Positions 25,118 to 34,210 are shown, counted from the first letter of the stretch. The stretch: 64,000 nt of DNA from Caproicibacter sp046707225 (GCF_046707225.1 NZ_JBJKOP010000008.1:62001-126000), one strand, 5' to 3'. Numbers and translations are program-made. The notes: a model not told the origin generated them from the letters alone.

Positions 25118-25135
25118 CCATTTGCCCGATTTTGA

Positions 25136-25161
25136 CCTTTGCCGTTTTCAAACGGCAAAGG
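25136..25161. repeat. Perfect 12-bp inverted repeat
   Basis: CCTTTGCCGTTT and AAACGGCAAAGG separated by only two bases, downstream of the XRE gene's stop codon. It has no T-tract on either strand, so its role is unclear; an RNA-stabilising 3' hairpin is possible. Confidence 0.6.
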
Positions 25162-25174
25162 CCGTGCTATAATT

Positions 25175-25879
25175 TTATTTGGTTTGTTTTTTTGCTCCCA
25201 TCCGAACTTCCGAATTCTGAATCAGGTTGAAGAGCGAAGAGGCAAACAGGGGATATTCCGAGGACAGCTTTTCGGGGGAAAGGGAAGGCAGCGCGTTTTT
25301 ATCCACACCCTCCATCTCATCCACCTTATCGCCGGAAATCAGGCATTCCGCGTTGGACAGCGAGATCTGCTGCGCCGCTGCGGACCGGCCTGCTCCAAGC
25401 TTTAAGGGCACCGAGAAAAGCCCCTGCGGATTTTTAAGGTTCGCGGAATACAGCATCCGGAACACCTTGTAAACGGAAAGATTCAGGTAGGCGGAAATTT
25501 CCATGGTCAAAGCCTTGTTTCCGCATTTCTGCAAAATTCCGAAAATAATATTCAGGGAATTTGCGATCAGCTTTTTATTCAGTACCGGCAGCAGGCTCCC
25601 GCGCAGGGTGTTTTCCTTGCCCACTGCGTCCGGCTCGGGGATATCCTCCACCGAAATCGTTGCTCCGCTGCGGTGCGGCGTCCTGCCCAGCAGGTAGTCG
25701 CAGGATACGCTGTAGTAGTCCGCGACCCGGACTACAAAGTCAAGTCCGCATTCACGGATTCCCTTTTCGTAATGGGAAAGCAGCGCCTGAGAAACGCCGA
25801 GGTCCCCGGCGGCTCTTTTCTGGCTGTATCCGCGTTCCTTGCGCAGCAAAGTAATAATCCGGGCAAAATTGTTGTTCAT
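25175..25879 (-). CDS. XRE-family transcriptional regulator
   Basis: A 234-residue DNA-binding protein. The N-terminal HTH (about residues 5-60, LLRKERGYSQKRAAGDLGVSQALLSHYEKG) is a textbook Cro/CI-type domain followed by YYSVSCDYLLGRT. The C-terminal 150 residues do not match a family I know. The start at 25879 has AGGGGAT close upstream; a longer reading frame extends into the divergent gene's leader and is unlikely. It is divergent from the phosphatase gene at 26033, which may be a target. Confidence 0.85.
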   Translation of the reverse strand: MNNNFARIITLLRKERGYSQKRAAGDLGVSQALLSHYEKGIRECGLDFVVRVADYYSVSCDYLLGRTPHRSGATISVEDIPEPDAVGKENTLRGSLLPVLNKKLIANSLNIIFGILQKCGNKALTMEISAYLNLSVYKVFRMLYSANLKNPQGLFSVPLKLGAGRSAAAQQISLSNAECLISGDKVDEMEGVDKNALPSLSPEKLSSEYPLFASSLFNLIQNSEVRMGAKKQTK

Positions 25880-26032
25880 TTGACTATCCCCTGTCGAATC
25901 CTGTATAATAAACGCAATGTAAAGTATACAATAGATATAACAATTTGTAAAGCCGCTAGATATCGTGCCGGGACTTCTGATACTTTCCGTATCTTGAGCA
26001 AAACGGCGGGGGCGGCGCTGAAGGAGAGTTTT

Positions 26033-26776
26033 ATGAAATCCTATACCGTTCATCTGATCCGCCATGGAACGACAGAAGGAAACGAGCAGGGCAGGTATAT
26101 CGGTTCAACGGACCTGCCTCTATCCGAACAGGGGGCGGAGCATCTTCGCGCTTTGCGGGAAAAACACTCATACCCTCAGGCTCAGGCGTATCTCTGCAGT
26201 CCGCTGCGCCGCTGCACCGAAACAATGAAAATTTTATATCCGGACGCCCAACCGATTTTGATCCCCGATCTGCGGGAATGTGATTTTGGGGACTGGGAGG
26301 GAAAAACGGCGGATGAAATCGCGCGGGAAGACGGCCGTTTCCGCCGGTGGATCGCCGGAAACGGGGAGCCGGTCACGCCGCCGAACGGAGAGGACGGCGC
26401 GGCGTTTTCCCGGCGGGTCTGCGCGGCCTTTGAAAAGATTGCGGAAGGTCTGATGCGTTCCGGCATGACTTCCGCGGTCCTTGTGGCGCACGGCGGGGTG
26501 CTGATGAGCATCCTTGCGGCGTACGGGCTTCCGCGCGCGGAGTTTTACGACTGGATCACCGAGCCGGGCTGCGGATATTCCATGAGGATCATCCCGGGCT
26601 TGTGGATGCGGTCCAGAGTGGGGGAGGTCTATGCGGAGATTCCGCCCAGGCCGCAGAAGGACGGGGACGACAATGAAAGAATTCTGGTTGACCTTGCGCG
26701 GGAGGCGGCCGACCGCGCGTTTGGGAAGCGGGACGAAGCGGACAGGGCCGGCAACCGGGAGGAAAAAGAAGAATAA
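26033..26776 (+). CDS. Histidine phosphatase family protein (phosphoglycerate mutase/CobC-like)
   Basis: A 247-residue member of the histidine phosphatase superfamily. The phosphorylated His is in LIRHGTTEGNEQGRYIGSTDLPLS; ECDFGDWEGKTADEI and LVAHGGVLMS complete the active site. The pattern resembles alpha-ribazole phosphatases (CobC), but no cobalamin genes adjoin, so the substrate is open. A highly charged C-terminal tail of about 45 residues, rich in Glu, Arg and Asp, extends beyond the usual domain of about 200. ATG 26033 has AAGGAGA upstream. Confidence 0.85.
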   Translation: MKSYTVHLIRHGTTEGNEQGRYIGSTDLPLSEQGAEHLRALREKHSYPQAQAYLCSPLRRCTETMKILYPDAQPILIPDLRECDFGDWEGKTADEIAREDGRFRRWIAGNGEPVTPPNGEDGAAFSRRVCAAFEKIAEGLMRSGMTSAVLVAHGGVLMSILAAYGLPRAEFYDWITEPGCGYSMRIIPGLWMRSRVGEVYAEIPPRPQKDGDDNERILVDLAREAADRAFGKRDEADRAGNREEKEE

Positions 26777-26778
26777 AA

Positions 26779-26814
26779 GGCCCTCGCGGCAGCCGGAAGG
26801 CGCCCGCGAGGGCC
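26779..26814. terminator. Bidirectional terminator
   Basis: GGCCCTCGCGG (26779-26789) pairs with CCGCGAGGGCC (26804-26814). On the minus strand it is followed by TTTTATTCTTCTTTTT and ends the dCMP deaminase transcript. Confidence 0.8.
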
Positions 26815-26830
26815 GATGTTTCGATTGCGG

Positions 26831-27319
26831 TCAGTACCCGAACTTTCCGGCGAGAGACTCGTCGTTCTCCACCCAGTCCTGCACGTCCGTCACGGTGAAG
26901 TCGGAGGCTGTGTTTCTCGCCACGACACGGGTGATGCCCGCGTTAATGATCATCCGCTTGCACAGCGAACACGGCGCGGGGTGGGCAACGTAATCGCCGG
27001 AGTCTGCCTCCCGGCCGACCAGGTAAAGCGTGGCGCCGATCATGTCCCCGCGCGAAGCGCTGATGATCGCGTTCATTTCCGCGTGGACGGAACGGCACAG
27101 CTCATAACGTTCTCCGCGCGGGACTTTCAGGGATTCCCGTACGCAGATTCCGGTATCGATGCAGTTTTTTCGGCCGCGCGGCGCGCCGGTGTAGCCGGTG
27201 GACACAATTTCGTCGTTTTTGACGATGATCGCGCCGAAGTTGCGCCTCAGGCAGGTCCCCCGTTCCAGAACGGTCTCCGCAATGTCGAGATAATAATTTG
27301 CCTTGTCGGTGCGCTTCAT
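26831..27319 (-). CDS. dCMP deaminase (ComEB-like)
   Basis: A 162-residue zinc deaminase that converts dCMP to dUMP for thymidylate synthesis. The zinc site is visible: HAEMNA (His79, Glu81) and PAPCSLC (Cys117, Cys120). An additional Cys-rich segment KNCIDTGICVRE near residue 55 is typical of the ComEB/dCMP deaminase group. Start ATG has GGGAGGA upstream. Convergent with the phosphatase gene and divergent from ksgA. Confidence 0.92.
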   Translation of the reverse strand: MKRTDKANYYLDIAETVLERGTCLRRNFGAIIVKNDEIVSTGYTGAPRGRKNCIDTGICVRESLKVPRGERYELCRSVHAEMNAIISASRGDMIGATLYLVGREADSGDYVAHPAPCSLCKRMIINAGITRVVARNTASDFTVTDVQDWVENDESLAGKFGY

Positions 27320-27376
27320 AAAAAGTCCTCCCAGTAAATCGCAGAATTGCTTGAAATGGAAATTCGGGTCAGGGTA

Positions 27377-27385
27377 TGCTATAAT
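27377..27385 (+). promoter_or_regulatory. Extended -10 promoter of ksgA
   Basis: TGCTATAAT (27377-27385), an extended -10 box, about 30 bases before the ksgA start; no good -35 at standard spacing. Confidence 0.5.
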
Positions 27386-27417
27386 AAAGGCAGAAGAGAG
27401 ATCGGAGGATCAGCAGC

Positions 27418-28275
27418 ATGGAGTTGACGGACCTTTCAACCATACAGGCGGTGCTGAAACGGCACGGCTTCCGCTTTTCAAAGTCCCTGGGCCAGAATTT
27501 TCTGATCGACCCGGCCGTCTGCCCGCGCATGGCGCTGGAGTGCGGAGCGGATGAAACCACAGGGGTGCTGGAAGTCGGCCCCGGTTTCGGGGTATTAACC
27601 CGCGAGCTTTCCGCGCGGGCCGGCCGGGTGGTTGCGGTGGAACTGGATAAGGGCCTGCTGCCGGTCCTTGGGGAAACGCTGGGCTCCTGCCGGAATGTGG
27701 AGATTGTTCAGGGGGACGTGCTGAAACTGGACCTCGCGGAGCTGTTGAAGGAAAAATTCGGCACAATGAAAATTTCGGTCTGCGCCAATTTGCCGTATTA
27801 TATCACGTCGCCCGTGCTGATGCGGTTTCTGGAGGAACGGCTGCCCGTGTCCTCGCTGACGGTCATGGTGCAGAAGGAAGCGGCGCGGCGGCTGTGTGCT
27901 CCGCCGGGCAGCCGGGACTGCGGAGCCGTGAGCGCGGCGGTCAGCTACTATGCGAAACCGCAGATTCTGTTCGAAGTGCCCAGAACTTCGTTCTATCCGC
28001 GGCCGAATGTGGATTCCGCCGTGATCCGGCTGGACGTGCTCGACGAACCGGCGGTTCGGGTACTCAGTGAAAAAGGTTTTTTTGCGCTTGTCCGCGCGGC
28101 GTTCGGCAAACGGAGAAAAACGGTGTTAAACTCCGTGTCCTCCGGGCTGGGGCTTGAAAAGGAGCAGGTGCTCCGGGTGCTTGAGGACGTCGGAATTCCC
28201 CCCGCAACGCGGGCGGAGCGGCTGACCCTTCCGCAGATGGCTGATTTTGCAAACGGACTGGAGGAACTAAAATGA
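27418..28275 (+). CDS. rsmA: 16S rRNA (adenine1518/1519-N6)-dimethyltransferase
   Basis: RsmA/KsgA dimethylates two adjacent adenines in helix 45 of 16S rRNA during small-subunit assembly. 285 residues with FSKSLGQNFLIDP at the N-terminus, the SAM-binding VLEVGPGFGVLTREL and the catalytic motif NLPYYITSPVLM. Start ATG preceded by GGAGGA. It overlaps the next small gene by four bases. Confidence 0.96.
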   Translation: MELTDLSTIQAVLKRHGFRFSKSLGQNFLIDPAVCPRMALECGADETTGVLEVGPGFGVLTRELSARAGRVVAVELDKGLLPVLGETLGSCRNVEIVQGDVLKLDLAELLKEKFGTMKISVCANLPYYITSPVLMRFLEERLPVSSLTVMVQKEAARRLCAPPGSRDCGAVSAAVSYYAKPQILFEVPRTSFYPRPNVDSAVIRLDVLDEPAVRVLSEKGFFALVRAAFGKRRKTVLNSVSSGLGLEKEQVLRVLEDVGIPPATRAERLTLPQMADFANGLEELK

Positions 28276-28511
28276 GCAATGAAAGACTCGCGATGCTTTT
28301 TTTCGACATCGGGCTTGTCCTCGCAATGATCTCCATGGTGATCGGGCCGTTCGAAATTACAAACTGGGCGCTGACGACCGGCGTGGTCGCCTGCTTTTTC
28401 GGGATTGCGTCCCTGTGCCTTGGTTTCCTGAGCTGGGACGAGTGGATGGAGCCGGAGCGGCCCGTTTCCGGCCCGGACCCAGCCGAGCCCGGGGAAACGG
28501 CGGAGCGCTGA
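28272..28511 (+). CDS. Small two-helix membrane protein of unknown function
   Basis: A 79-residue protein with two hydrophobic segments (about residues 8-29 and 37-57) and an acidic, Pro-rich tail. ATGA overlap with ksgA indicates translational coupling. I do not recognise a family. Confidence 0.7.
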   Translation: MSNERLAMLFFDIGLVLAMISMVIGPFEITNWALTTGVVACFFGIASLCLGFLSWDEWMEPERPVSGPDPAEPGETAER

Positions 28512-28527
28512 TGCGGCGGTACGCCGC

Positions 28528-29700
28528 TCAGTAGATGATCGCGCCGTATTTCGCGGCCAGCGGCTCCAAAGTTTCGCGTTCAATCTGACAGTCGGAGTCA
28601 ACGATCAGCCTGCCCTGAAAGTACCGCAGCGCGGCGTCCAGAAGCGTCGGAATATCTGCATGAACCGCAATCGGCAACCGGGCCATGCCGCCGACGGTGC
28701 CGAGCAAAACCGCGTCGTCCATGCCGGTTATTTCCACCAGCGCGGCGGTGACCTGCTCGTCGTCCAGGTCGATCAGGTCGTCTTCAAGCGAACTGGTGCA
28801 GCGGATCGGTTCGCTCAGAATAATATCGTCGCCCAGGAAAAAGGCTTCCTGCTCAATGGCGGCGGCGTCGCAGTCCGGCTCCTCCGGCAGCATGGGGGGG
28901 CCGTAATTTTTTAGGGTTTTCGCAAGGGCTTTCAGGTGTTCCGGTCCGGCCCCGGTCCCCGTCCCCAAGATTCCAACGCCCGCGTCTAAAAACGAAACGG
29001 CCGCTTCGGCCAACTGCCGGGGAGACAGACCCGCGATTTCAAGCCGGATGGCAAACGGCACCGCCGCGTGCTGCCGTGCGCGCTGGAACTGTTCCGCAAG
29101 GTCCGGTTCCGCGGTGCAGCAGAGACCGACCGCGTCCGCTCCCATGGCCTGAAGGGTGATTAGCCCGGGCAGAAGGCTTCCGCCGGTCATGGTATTCCCG
29201 TCGGAATCAACGGACATCAGCGCGATCACCGGAAGACCGGTGGTTCGGGCGGCAAGCAGGGCAGCGCGAAGATCTGAAAGAGCGTGAAAACCTTCTAAAA
29301 TAAGGAAATCGGCTCCGCCTTCGTCCAAGGCCCTGATCTGTTCCCGGTATCCGTCAAAAATATCGTCAAAGTCGGACTCGCCGTGCGGCGGCACAAACAG
29401 GCCGCTGGGGCCGATTGCTCCGCCTACGGGGATTCCGGGCCGGGCGGCGCTGCAGGCGATACTCAGCAGCTTCCGGTTCAGTCCGGAGATGTCGCAGTCG
29501 GGCAGGCAGAACCGGTTCGCCGTCAGCGTGGGCGCACGCAGAACCTGAGCCCCGGCGGCAAGAAATCCGCGCAGCAGATCCCTTGCCGCATCCGGGTGCT
29601 CCGCAAGCCAGAGTTCGGGTTCGGCGCCGGCCGGCAGCCCGGCGGCGTGAAAATCGGGAATCGGGTCCAGAAGAAGAGGAAGCCGATCAAGTAATTCCAT
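28528..29700 (-). CDS. Degenerate homocysteine S-methyltransferase-like protein with partial pterin-binding domain
   Basis: A 390-residue protein whose first 265 residues follow the homocysteine methyltransferase (MetH/BhmT) barrel: LWLAEHPDAARDLLRGFLAAGAQVL, PTLTANR, VGGAIGPSG and a C-terminal GPEHLKALA. The zinc-binding GGCCGT motif is replaced by LGTGTG (246-250), and the DGAMGT opening motif reads DPIPDF. A Cys pair remains at 194-195. The final 100 residues resemble the start of the MetH pterin-binding barrel (ALRYFQGRLIVDSD) and then stop. The frame is intact, so this looks like a diverged protein rather than a broken one. It lies between argS and the ksgA operon. Confidence 0.65.
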   Translation of the reverse strand: MELLDRLPLLLDPIPDFHAAGLPAGAEPELWLAEHPDAARDLLRGFLAAGAQVLRAPTLTANRFCLPDCDISGLNRKLLSIACSAARPGIPVGGAIGPSGLFVPPHGESDFDDIFDGYREQIRALDEGGADFLILEGFHALSDLRAALLAARTTGLPVIALMSVDSDGNTMTGGSLLPGLITLQAMGADAVGLCCTAEPDLAEQFQRARQHAAVPFAIRLEIAGLSPRQLAEAAVSFLDAGVGILGTGTGAGPEHLKALAKTLKNYGPPMLPEEPDCDAAAIEQEAFFLGDDIILSEPIRCTSSLEDDLIDLDDEQVTAALVEITGMDDAVLLGTVGGMARLPIAVHADIPTLLDAALRYFQGRLIVDSDCQIERETLEPLAAKYGAIIY

Positions 29701-29733
29701 TTTTCTTTCTTTACACCTGCATTTCTGAACGGC

Positions 29734-31428
29734 TCACATGCTTTCGGGAGCCGTGATTTTAAACATGGAAAGCACATTGCGAAGGACCGTCATGGTCGCG
29801 CGGCATAGATAAAGCCGTGCCGCGGTTAAAGGCTCCTCTTCGCCCTTGACTCTGCGCATGTTGTAAAATTTATGGAACAATGTCGCAAGCTCGATGACAT
29901 ACCGCGTGATCCGCGCCGGATCGTAATTCTGCGCCGCGGCGACGATTTCGGAAGTAAACGAAGCAATATGGCGGATCAGCTCGATTTCTTCGGGCGAATT
30001 CAGCAGAGCCAGCTCCTCATCCGTGCAGTCGCGCGGGAAGATTCCTTCCGCCGCCAGATTTTTCAGGATGCTGCAGATTCTCGCGTGAGCGTACTGGACG
30101 TAATAAACCGGGTTCTGGGAATCCTGCTGTACGGCGAGGTCCAGATCGAATTCCATCTGGGAGGTGGCTTCGCGCAGGTTGAAGTAGAAACGCGCCGCGT
30201 CCACGGGAACCTCGTCCAGAAGATCGGCAAGCCCGATTGCCTTGCCGGTGCGCTTGCTCATACGGACGACTTCGCCGCCGCGCACCAGCCGGACCAGTTG
30301 AATCAGAACGACGTCCAGCTTGCCGCCGTCCAGCCCGACGGCGTTCATCGCGCCTTTCATCCGCGCGACGTGGCCGTGGTGGTCCGCGCCCCATACGTCG
30401 ATGCAGCGGTCAAAACCCCGTTTTGAGAATTTGTTGCGGTGATAGGCGATGTCCGCCGCAAAATAAGTCGGGTTTCCGTTCTGGCGGATCAGGACCTCGT
30501 CCTTTTCTGCGCCGAGCGCCGTCGCGCGGTACCACAGCGCGCCGTCCTTTTCATAGGTCATGCCGCGGCTTTTCAGAAGGTCGATTGTCTCCTGCAGCTC
30601 ACCGTCTTCGTGAATTGTACTTTCGCGGAACCAGACGTCGTAACGAATGCGGTATTTTTTCAGGTCCGTTTTCATCTTGTCGATATTTTTAGGCAGGGCG
30701 AAATCGACCAGTGCCCGGCGGCGTTCAGCGGAATCAGCCTTTACAAAGCGGTCGCCGTTTTCGTCGGCGAATTCCCTTGCCCGGTCGCGGATATCGTCCC
30801 CCTGGTAGCCGTCTTCCGGAAACTCCACGGCTTCTTCCCCCAGATAAATCTGAAGATAGCGCGCTTCCAGCGAAGCTCCGAATTTTTCAATCTGATTTCC
30901 GGCGTCGTTTACATAGAACTCACGGGTGACGTCGTAACCGGCGGCGTCCAGAACGGAGGCGAGGCAGTCGCCCAGCGCTCCGCCGCGGGCGTTGCCCATG
31001 TGCATCGGGCCGGTGGGGTTGGCGGAAACAAATTCCACCATGATTTTTTCCTTTTGACCGAAATTGCTGCGGCCGTAGCCGTCGCCGAGGGCGATTACGT
31101 CTTTTAAGACGTCGCCGTAAAACTGACTTTTGAAAAAGAAATTCAAAAAACCGGGTCCGGCAATTTCCGAACGGTCGAAATAGGTGCCGGAAAGGTCGAT
31201 ATGGTCCGCGATGGCCTGAGCAATTTTACGCGGGGGGAAGCGAAAGCTTTTCGCGCCGACCATGGCGGCGTTGGTTGCCCAGTCTCCGTGCGTGCGGTCC
31301 GCGGGGATTTCAACGGTAAATTCGGGCAGGGGAGCTTCGGGCAGGGCCCCGCTCTCCATCGCCTTCTGCATGGCGTCGCGGATGGCGTCCCTCAGTTGTT
31401 CAGTTGCCTGCAGCGCTAATTTCGACAT
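29734..31428 (-). CDS. argS: Arginyl-tRNA synthetase
   Basis: Class I synthetase charging tRNA-Arg. 564 residues: N-terminal Add1 tRNA-binding domain, the HIGH-equivalent segment SANPTGPMHMGNARGGALGD, the KMSKS-equivalent VVRMSKRTGKAIG, and the C-terminal helical anticodon domain ending in FKITAPESM. ATG 31428 gives the expected N-terminus; it lies inside the end of the DUF1934 gene (29-base overlap), and GGAGG is 12 bases upstream. The DUF1934-argS order is the same as ywiB-argS in Bacillus. Confidence 0.95.
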   Translation of the reverse strand: MSKLALQATEQLRDAIRDAMQKAMESGALPEAPLPEFTVEIPADRTHGDWATNAAMVGAKSFRFPPRKIAQAIADHIDLSGTYFDRSEIAGPGFLNFFFKSQFYGDVLKDVIALGDGYGRSNFGQKEKIMVEFVSANPTGPMHMGNARGGALGDCLASVLDAAGYDVTREFYVNDAGNQIEKFGASLEARYLQIYLGEEAVEFPEDGYQGDDIRDRAREFADENGDRFVKADSAERRRALVDFALPKNIDKMKTDLKKYRIRYDVWFRESTIHEDGELQETIDLLKSRGMTYEKDGALWYRATALGAEKDEVLIRQNGNPTYFAADIAYHRNKFSKRGFDRCIDVWGADHHGHVARMKGAMNAVGLDGGKLDVVLIQLVRLVRGGEVVRMSKRTGKAIGLADLLDEVPVDAARFYFNLREATSQMEFDLDLAVQQDSQNPVYYVQYAHARICSILKNLAAEGIFPRDCTDEELALLNSPEEIELIRHIASFTSEIVAAAQNYDPARITRYVIELATLFHKFYNMRRVKGEEEPLTAARLYLCRATMTVLRNVLSMFKITAPESM

Positions 31429-31861
31429 CCTTGTTGTTTGCCTCCTTGATGGTGATGAAAATCTCGTTCTGGCTGGACAGGCTGGAGTTGATGTCCAGCG
31501 TGTAGCTGACTTCCAGTTTTCCGCCCAGATCATTGAGCTCGGACTGAACCCGGCTGGTAAAAACGCCGATCATCATATTGCCGAACTCGGTGTCGTACTG
31601 GCAAAGGTGGCGCTTGCCGCGTTCCAGAATCAGGCGGGTGCTGTCTTCACCGCCGCGCATCAGCGTCACCTTGTTTCCTCCGTCAACTTTAAGGATTGAC
31701 GTCCTCGTTGTGTTTTTATCCTCGGACGTGTATTCCTTATACACGATATAACGGCTGTCGCCTCGCCGGACATAGGAGCCGAACGTGGTCAGCTCCACTT
31801 CTCCGGTCTCGTCGTCGACTCTCTGGCGCCCTTTGATCGATATCAAATAGTTCTCCTGCAT
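31400..31861 (-). CDS. DUF1934 (YwiB-like) beta-barrel protein
   Basis: A 153-residue protein of the calycin-like DUF1934 family (Bacillus YwiB); the function is unknown. Typical features are the opening ISIKGRQ and repeated beta-strand patterns such as VTLMRGGEDSTRLILERGKRHLCQYDT. Start ATG preceded by GGAG. Conserved linkage with argS is the best clue to its role; the two genes overlap, so translation is coupled. Confidence 0.8.
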   Translation of the reverse strand: MQENYLISIKGRQRVDDETGEVELTTFGSYVRRGDSRYIVYKEYTSEDKNTTRTSILKVDGGNKVTLMRGGEDSTRLILERGKRHLCQYDTEFGNMMIGVFTSRVQSELNDLGGKLEVSYTLDINSSLSSQNEIFITIKEANNKDVEISAAGN

Positions 31862-31922
31862 TCTATACTCCTAAGATAAGTAATTAGTGATTCCGTTCCC
31901 GTTTCGTTCCATGAGAAACGGT

Positions 31923-32990
31923 TTATGCTTTTTCCAGAGCCAGTTCGATCAGCCGGTCGAGAAGATCGCCGTAGGAGAGACCGGAGGCCTCCCAAAGCTT
32001 CGGATACATGCTGATCGGGGTGAAGCCGGGGATCGTGTTCAATTCGTTGAGCAGAATTTCCGTCTTGCCCCGCACAAAGAAATCCACTCGGGCAAACCCG
32101 CGGCAGCCCAGGGTACGGTAGGCTCTGACGGCGATTGCGCGCAGTTCCTGAGTCACTTCATCGGAAAGGTGTGCCGGGATATACAGTTTCGATTTTCCGG
32201 ATTTGTATTTGTCGTCATAATCATAGAAAGCGGCGGAAGCGGCAATCTCGCCGATCAGCGCGGCGGCCTCCGGCTCTTCGTTGCCCAGTACCGCGCATTC
32301 CACTTCCTGCCCGGATACGGCTTCCTCCACCAGAATTTTTTCACCCTCCGTCGCAGCCAGTCTGACTGCGGCATCCAGTTCCTCTTCGCTGTTTACGCGG
32401 CTGACTCCGACGGAGGACCCGGAACCCGCGGGTTTTACAAACACCGGGTAACCGAGCCTCGCGCCGATCTTAATGCGAACTTTATCGGGGTTCTTTAAAT
32501 ATCTGGAATAATAGAACCATAGGTATTGTGCCTGTTTGATGCCGACGCCGGCTAAAAGCGTGTGAGTGACCGCCTTATCCATGCACACGGCGGAGCTGAG
32601 GGTTCCGCAGCCGACAAACGGAAGTCCGGAAAGCTGCAGAAGGCCCTGGACGGTTCCGTCCTCTCCGTTTCTGCCGTGCAGAACGGGGAACACGCAGTCG
32701 ACTTTCAGAATTTCGGTTTGGTCCGGTCCGCACACAACAAAACCGGCGGCACCCCGGTCCGGGGTCAGGTAAGCGGGACGCTTTTGCTCGCTTTGTTCCC
32801 ATTTTCCGTCTGGAATGGAATCCAGCGGCCCCTCATAAAGATACCACCGCCCGTCCTTGGTGATTCCGATACGGTGGATTTCATATTTCTCCTTGGAAAG
32901 ATTGCTGATGACAGAATACGCGGAAACGCGGGAAACCTCGTGTTCAGAAGAACAGCCGCCGAACAGGACGGCGATTTTTTTACGGTTCAT
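31923..32990 (-). CDS. ddl: D-alanine--D-alanine ligase
   Basis: Joins two D-alanines for peptidoglycan precursor synthesis. 355 residues, ATP-grasp fold: VLFGGCSSEHEVSRVSA at the N-terminus, VFPVLHGRNGEDGTVQG, FVKPAGSGSSVGVSRV, and metal site LLNELNTIPGF. The FYDYDDKYKSG loop carries the Tyr typical of D-Ala-D-Ala enzymes, not the His of D-lactate (vancomycin-resistance) ligases. The start at 32990 has GGAGG 8 bases upstream. An upstream promoter candidate on the minus strand (TTGCGT, 17, TATCAT near 33110-33140) is plausible. Confidence 0.94.
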   Translation of the reverse strand: MNRKKIAVLFGGCSSEHEVSRVSAYSVISNLSKEKYEIHRIGITKDGRWYLYEGPLDSIPDGKWEQSEQKRPAYLTPDRGAAGFVVCGPDQTEILKVDCVFPVLHGRNGEDGTVQGLLQLSGLPFVGCGTLSSAVCMDKAVTHTLLAGVGIKQAQYLWFYYSRYLKNPDKVRIKIGARLGYPVFVKPAGSGSSVGVSRVNSEEELDAAVRLAATEGEKILVEEAVSGQEVECAVLGNEEPEAAALIGEIAASAAFYDYDDKYKSGKSKLYIPAHLSDEVTQELRAIAVRAYRTLGCRGFARVDFFVRGKTEILLNELNTIPGFTPISMYPKLWEASGLSYGDLLDRLIELALEKA

Positions 32991-33164
32991 TCCTTCATCC
33001 TCCATTGCAGCACCTGCTTTGCAATTCCGCAAACAGTCCTGCAGAGCAGCATTTTTTGAAGCAGGCTTTGTGCAAACAGAATTCTACAAATATATATGAT
33101 AGCACAACGCCGCCGCGCACGCAATTGCTTATTTTCGGGAAATGCGGGTCTTATAAATTGTATG

Positions 33165-33193
33165 GTGACAAAAAAATGTTTATGTAGTATAAT
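33165..33193 (+). promoter_or_regulatory. Sigma-A-type promoter
   Basis: GTGACA (33165-33170), 17-base spacer, TATAAT (33188-33193), about 90 bases before the gene at 33286. Confidence 0.6.
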
Positions 33194-33285
33194 CAGGTAT
33201 AATTACTGTCTGCAAGCAAAAAATGGAACGGAAAGTTTAGATAAAAGTTTAGGATAAAGTTGAGATTCGGGAGTGAACGAACCAT

Positions 33286-34077
33286 ATGGATCAAAAAGTA
33301 TTTGAAATGGTGACGGGCAGTGTTGAAACGGCCCTGAACGGTCAGGGGTTCCGCAGAACAGAAGGCGAAGTGAAAAAGGAAGAAGGGCGCGAAGTCCTGT
33401 TCCTCGGGGAAGGAGCCGCCTACAGCGTTCTGTATCAGGAGAACGGCAAACGCTTTACGCTGCGTACCTGCGACATGGACGGCGAGGAGCCGAACGGCCA
33501 GTGGAAAACCCTTTCCATGTGGCTTTACGACCCGGATACCGACACGCCGGCCCAGGCACAGAGCATTGTGGAGGATTTTACGGAAACCCTCACCGGCCCA
33601 AAGCAGACGGCGGCGGTGAAAGCGAGGAAAAAACGCAAAAAGGACGACGACAGCAACGTCGATCCGCTGTTCTTCTTTAATCGGTTTGTCGGGTTGTTTC
33701 CCGAACTGAAGGATGAACTGAATGAAGAGAGGGCCGTTTACGGCGACGTCCGGTCGGTTACGTTTGCAAGGGAACGGCTTCTTCCGAAAATCAACGCTCT
33801 GGTGAACAACCCGGCGGAAAAAGATCGCATTGCGCGCTGTTCCCAGCTCTTGAACGACCTCTATATCGCGGGCGATATGGACGTAAGGTCCATCATCACG
33901 ATTGTCGTCCTCAACGGGATTGAAGGAGAAAAGGCCGTCGAGAACGTTCGTGCCCAGATGAACGAGGACGTGCTGAAAAGTTACAAATCCGCCCTGAAGA
34001 TGAAGGGCAAAAAAGTAAAGCCGGAAAAGAAAAAGAAGCCGAAAAAATTCACGGCGGAGTCCCTGCTCAACCGTTGA
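33286..34077 (+). CDS. Cytoplasmic protein of unknown function with Lys-rich tail
   Basis: A 263-residue soluble protein I cannot assign. It has two apparent modules: an alpha/beta N-terminal part (about 1-105) and, after a KARKKRKKDDD linker, a helical part (about 120-240) containing FFFNRFVGLFPELKDELNEE. The C-terminus is strongly basic (KGKKVKPEKKKKPKKF), suggesting nucleic acid or ribosome contact. It has its own promoter and terminator and lies just before the rpmG-secE-nusG operon. Confidence 0.7.
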   Translation: MDQKVFEMVTGSVETALNGQGFRRTEGEVKKEEGREVLFLGEGAAYSVLYQENGKRFTLRTCDMDGEEPNGQWKTLSMWLYDPDTDTPAQAQSIVEDFTETLTGPKQTAAVKARKKRKKDDDSNVDPLFFFNRFVGLFPELKDELNEERAVYGDVRSVTFARERLLPKINALVNNPAEKDRIARCSQLLNDLYIAGDMDVRSIITIVVLNGIEGEKAVENVRAQMNEDVLKSYKSALKMKGKKVKPEKKKKPKKFTAESLLNR

Positions 34078-34105
34078 CAATTCCTATGACACCGAAACGA
34101 AAAGA

Positions 34106-34152
34106 GCACAGCCGTAAAGACGATTCAACGTTTTGCGGCTGTGCGGCTTTTT
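34106..34152 (+). terminator. Terminator
   Basis: GCACAGCCG (34106-34114) pairs with CGGCTGTGC (34136-34144), followed by GGCTTTTTT. Confidence 0.85.
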
Positions 34153-34210
34153 TAGAATCGGTCCAAAATGGGAAAATGTGTAAAAAATATAAAATGATTA
34201 CTAAAAAAAC

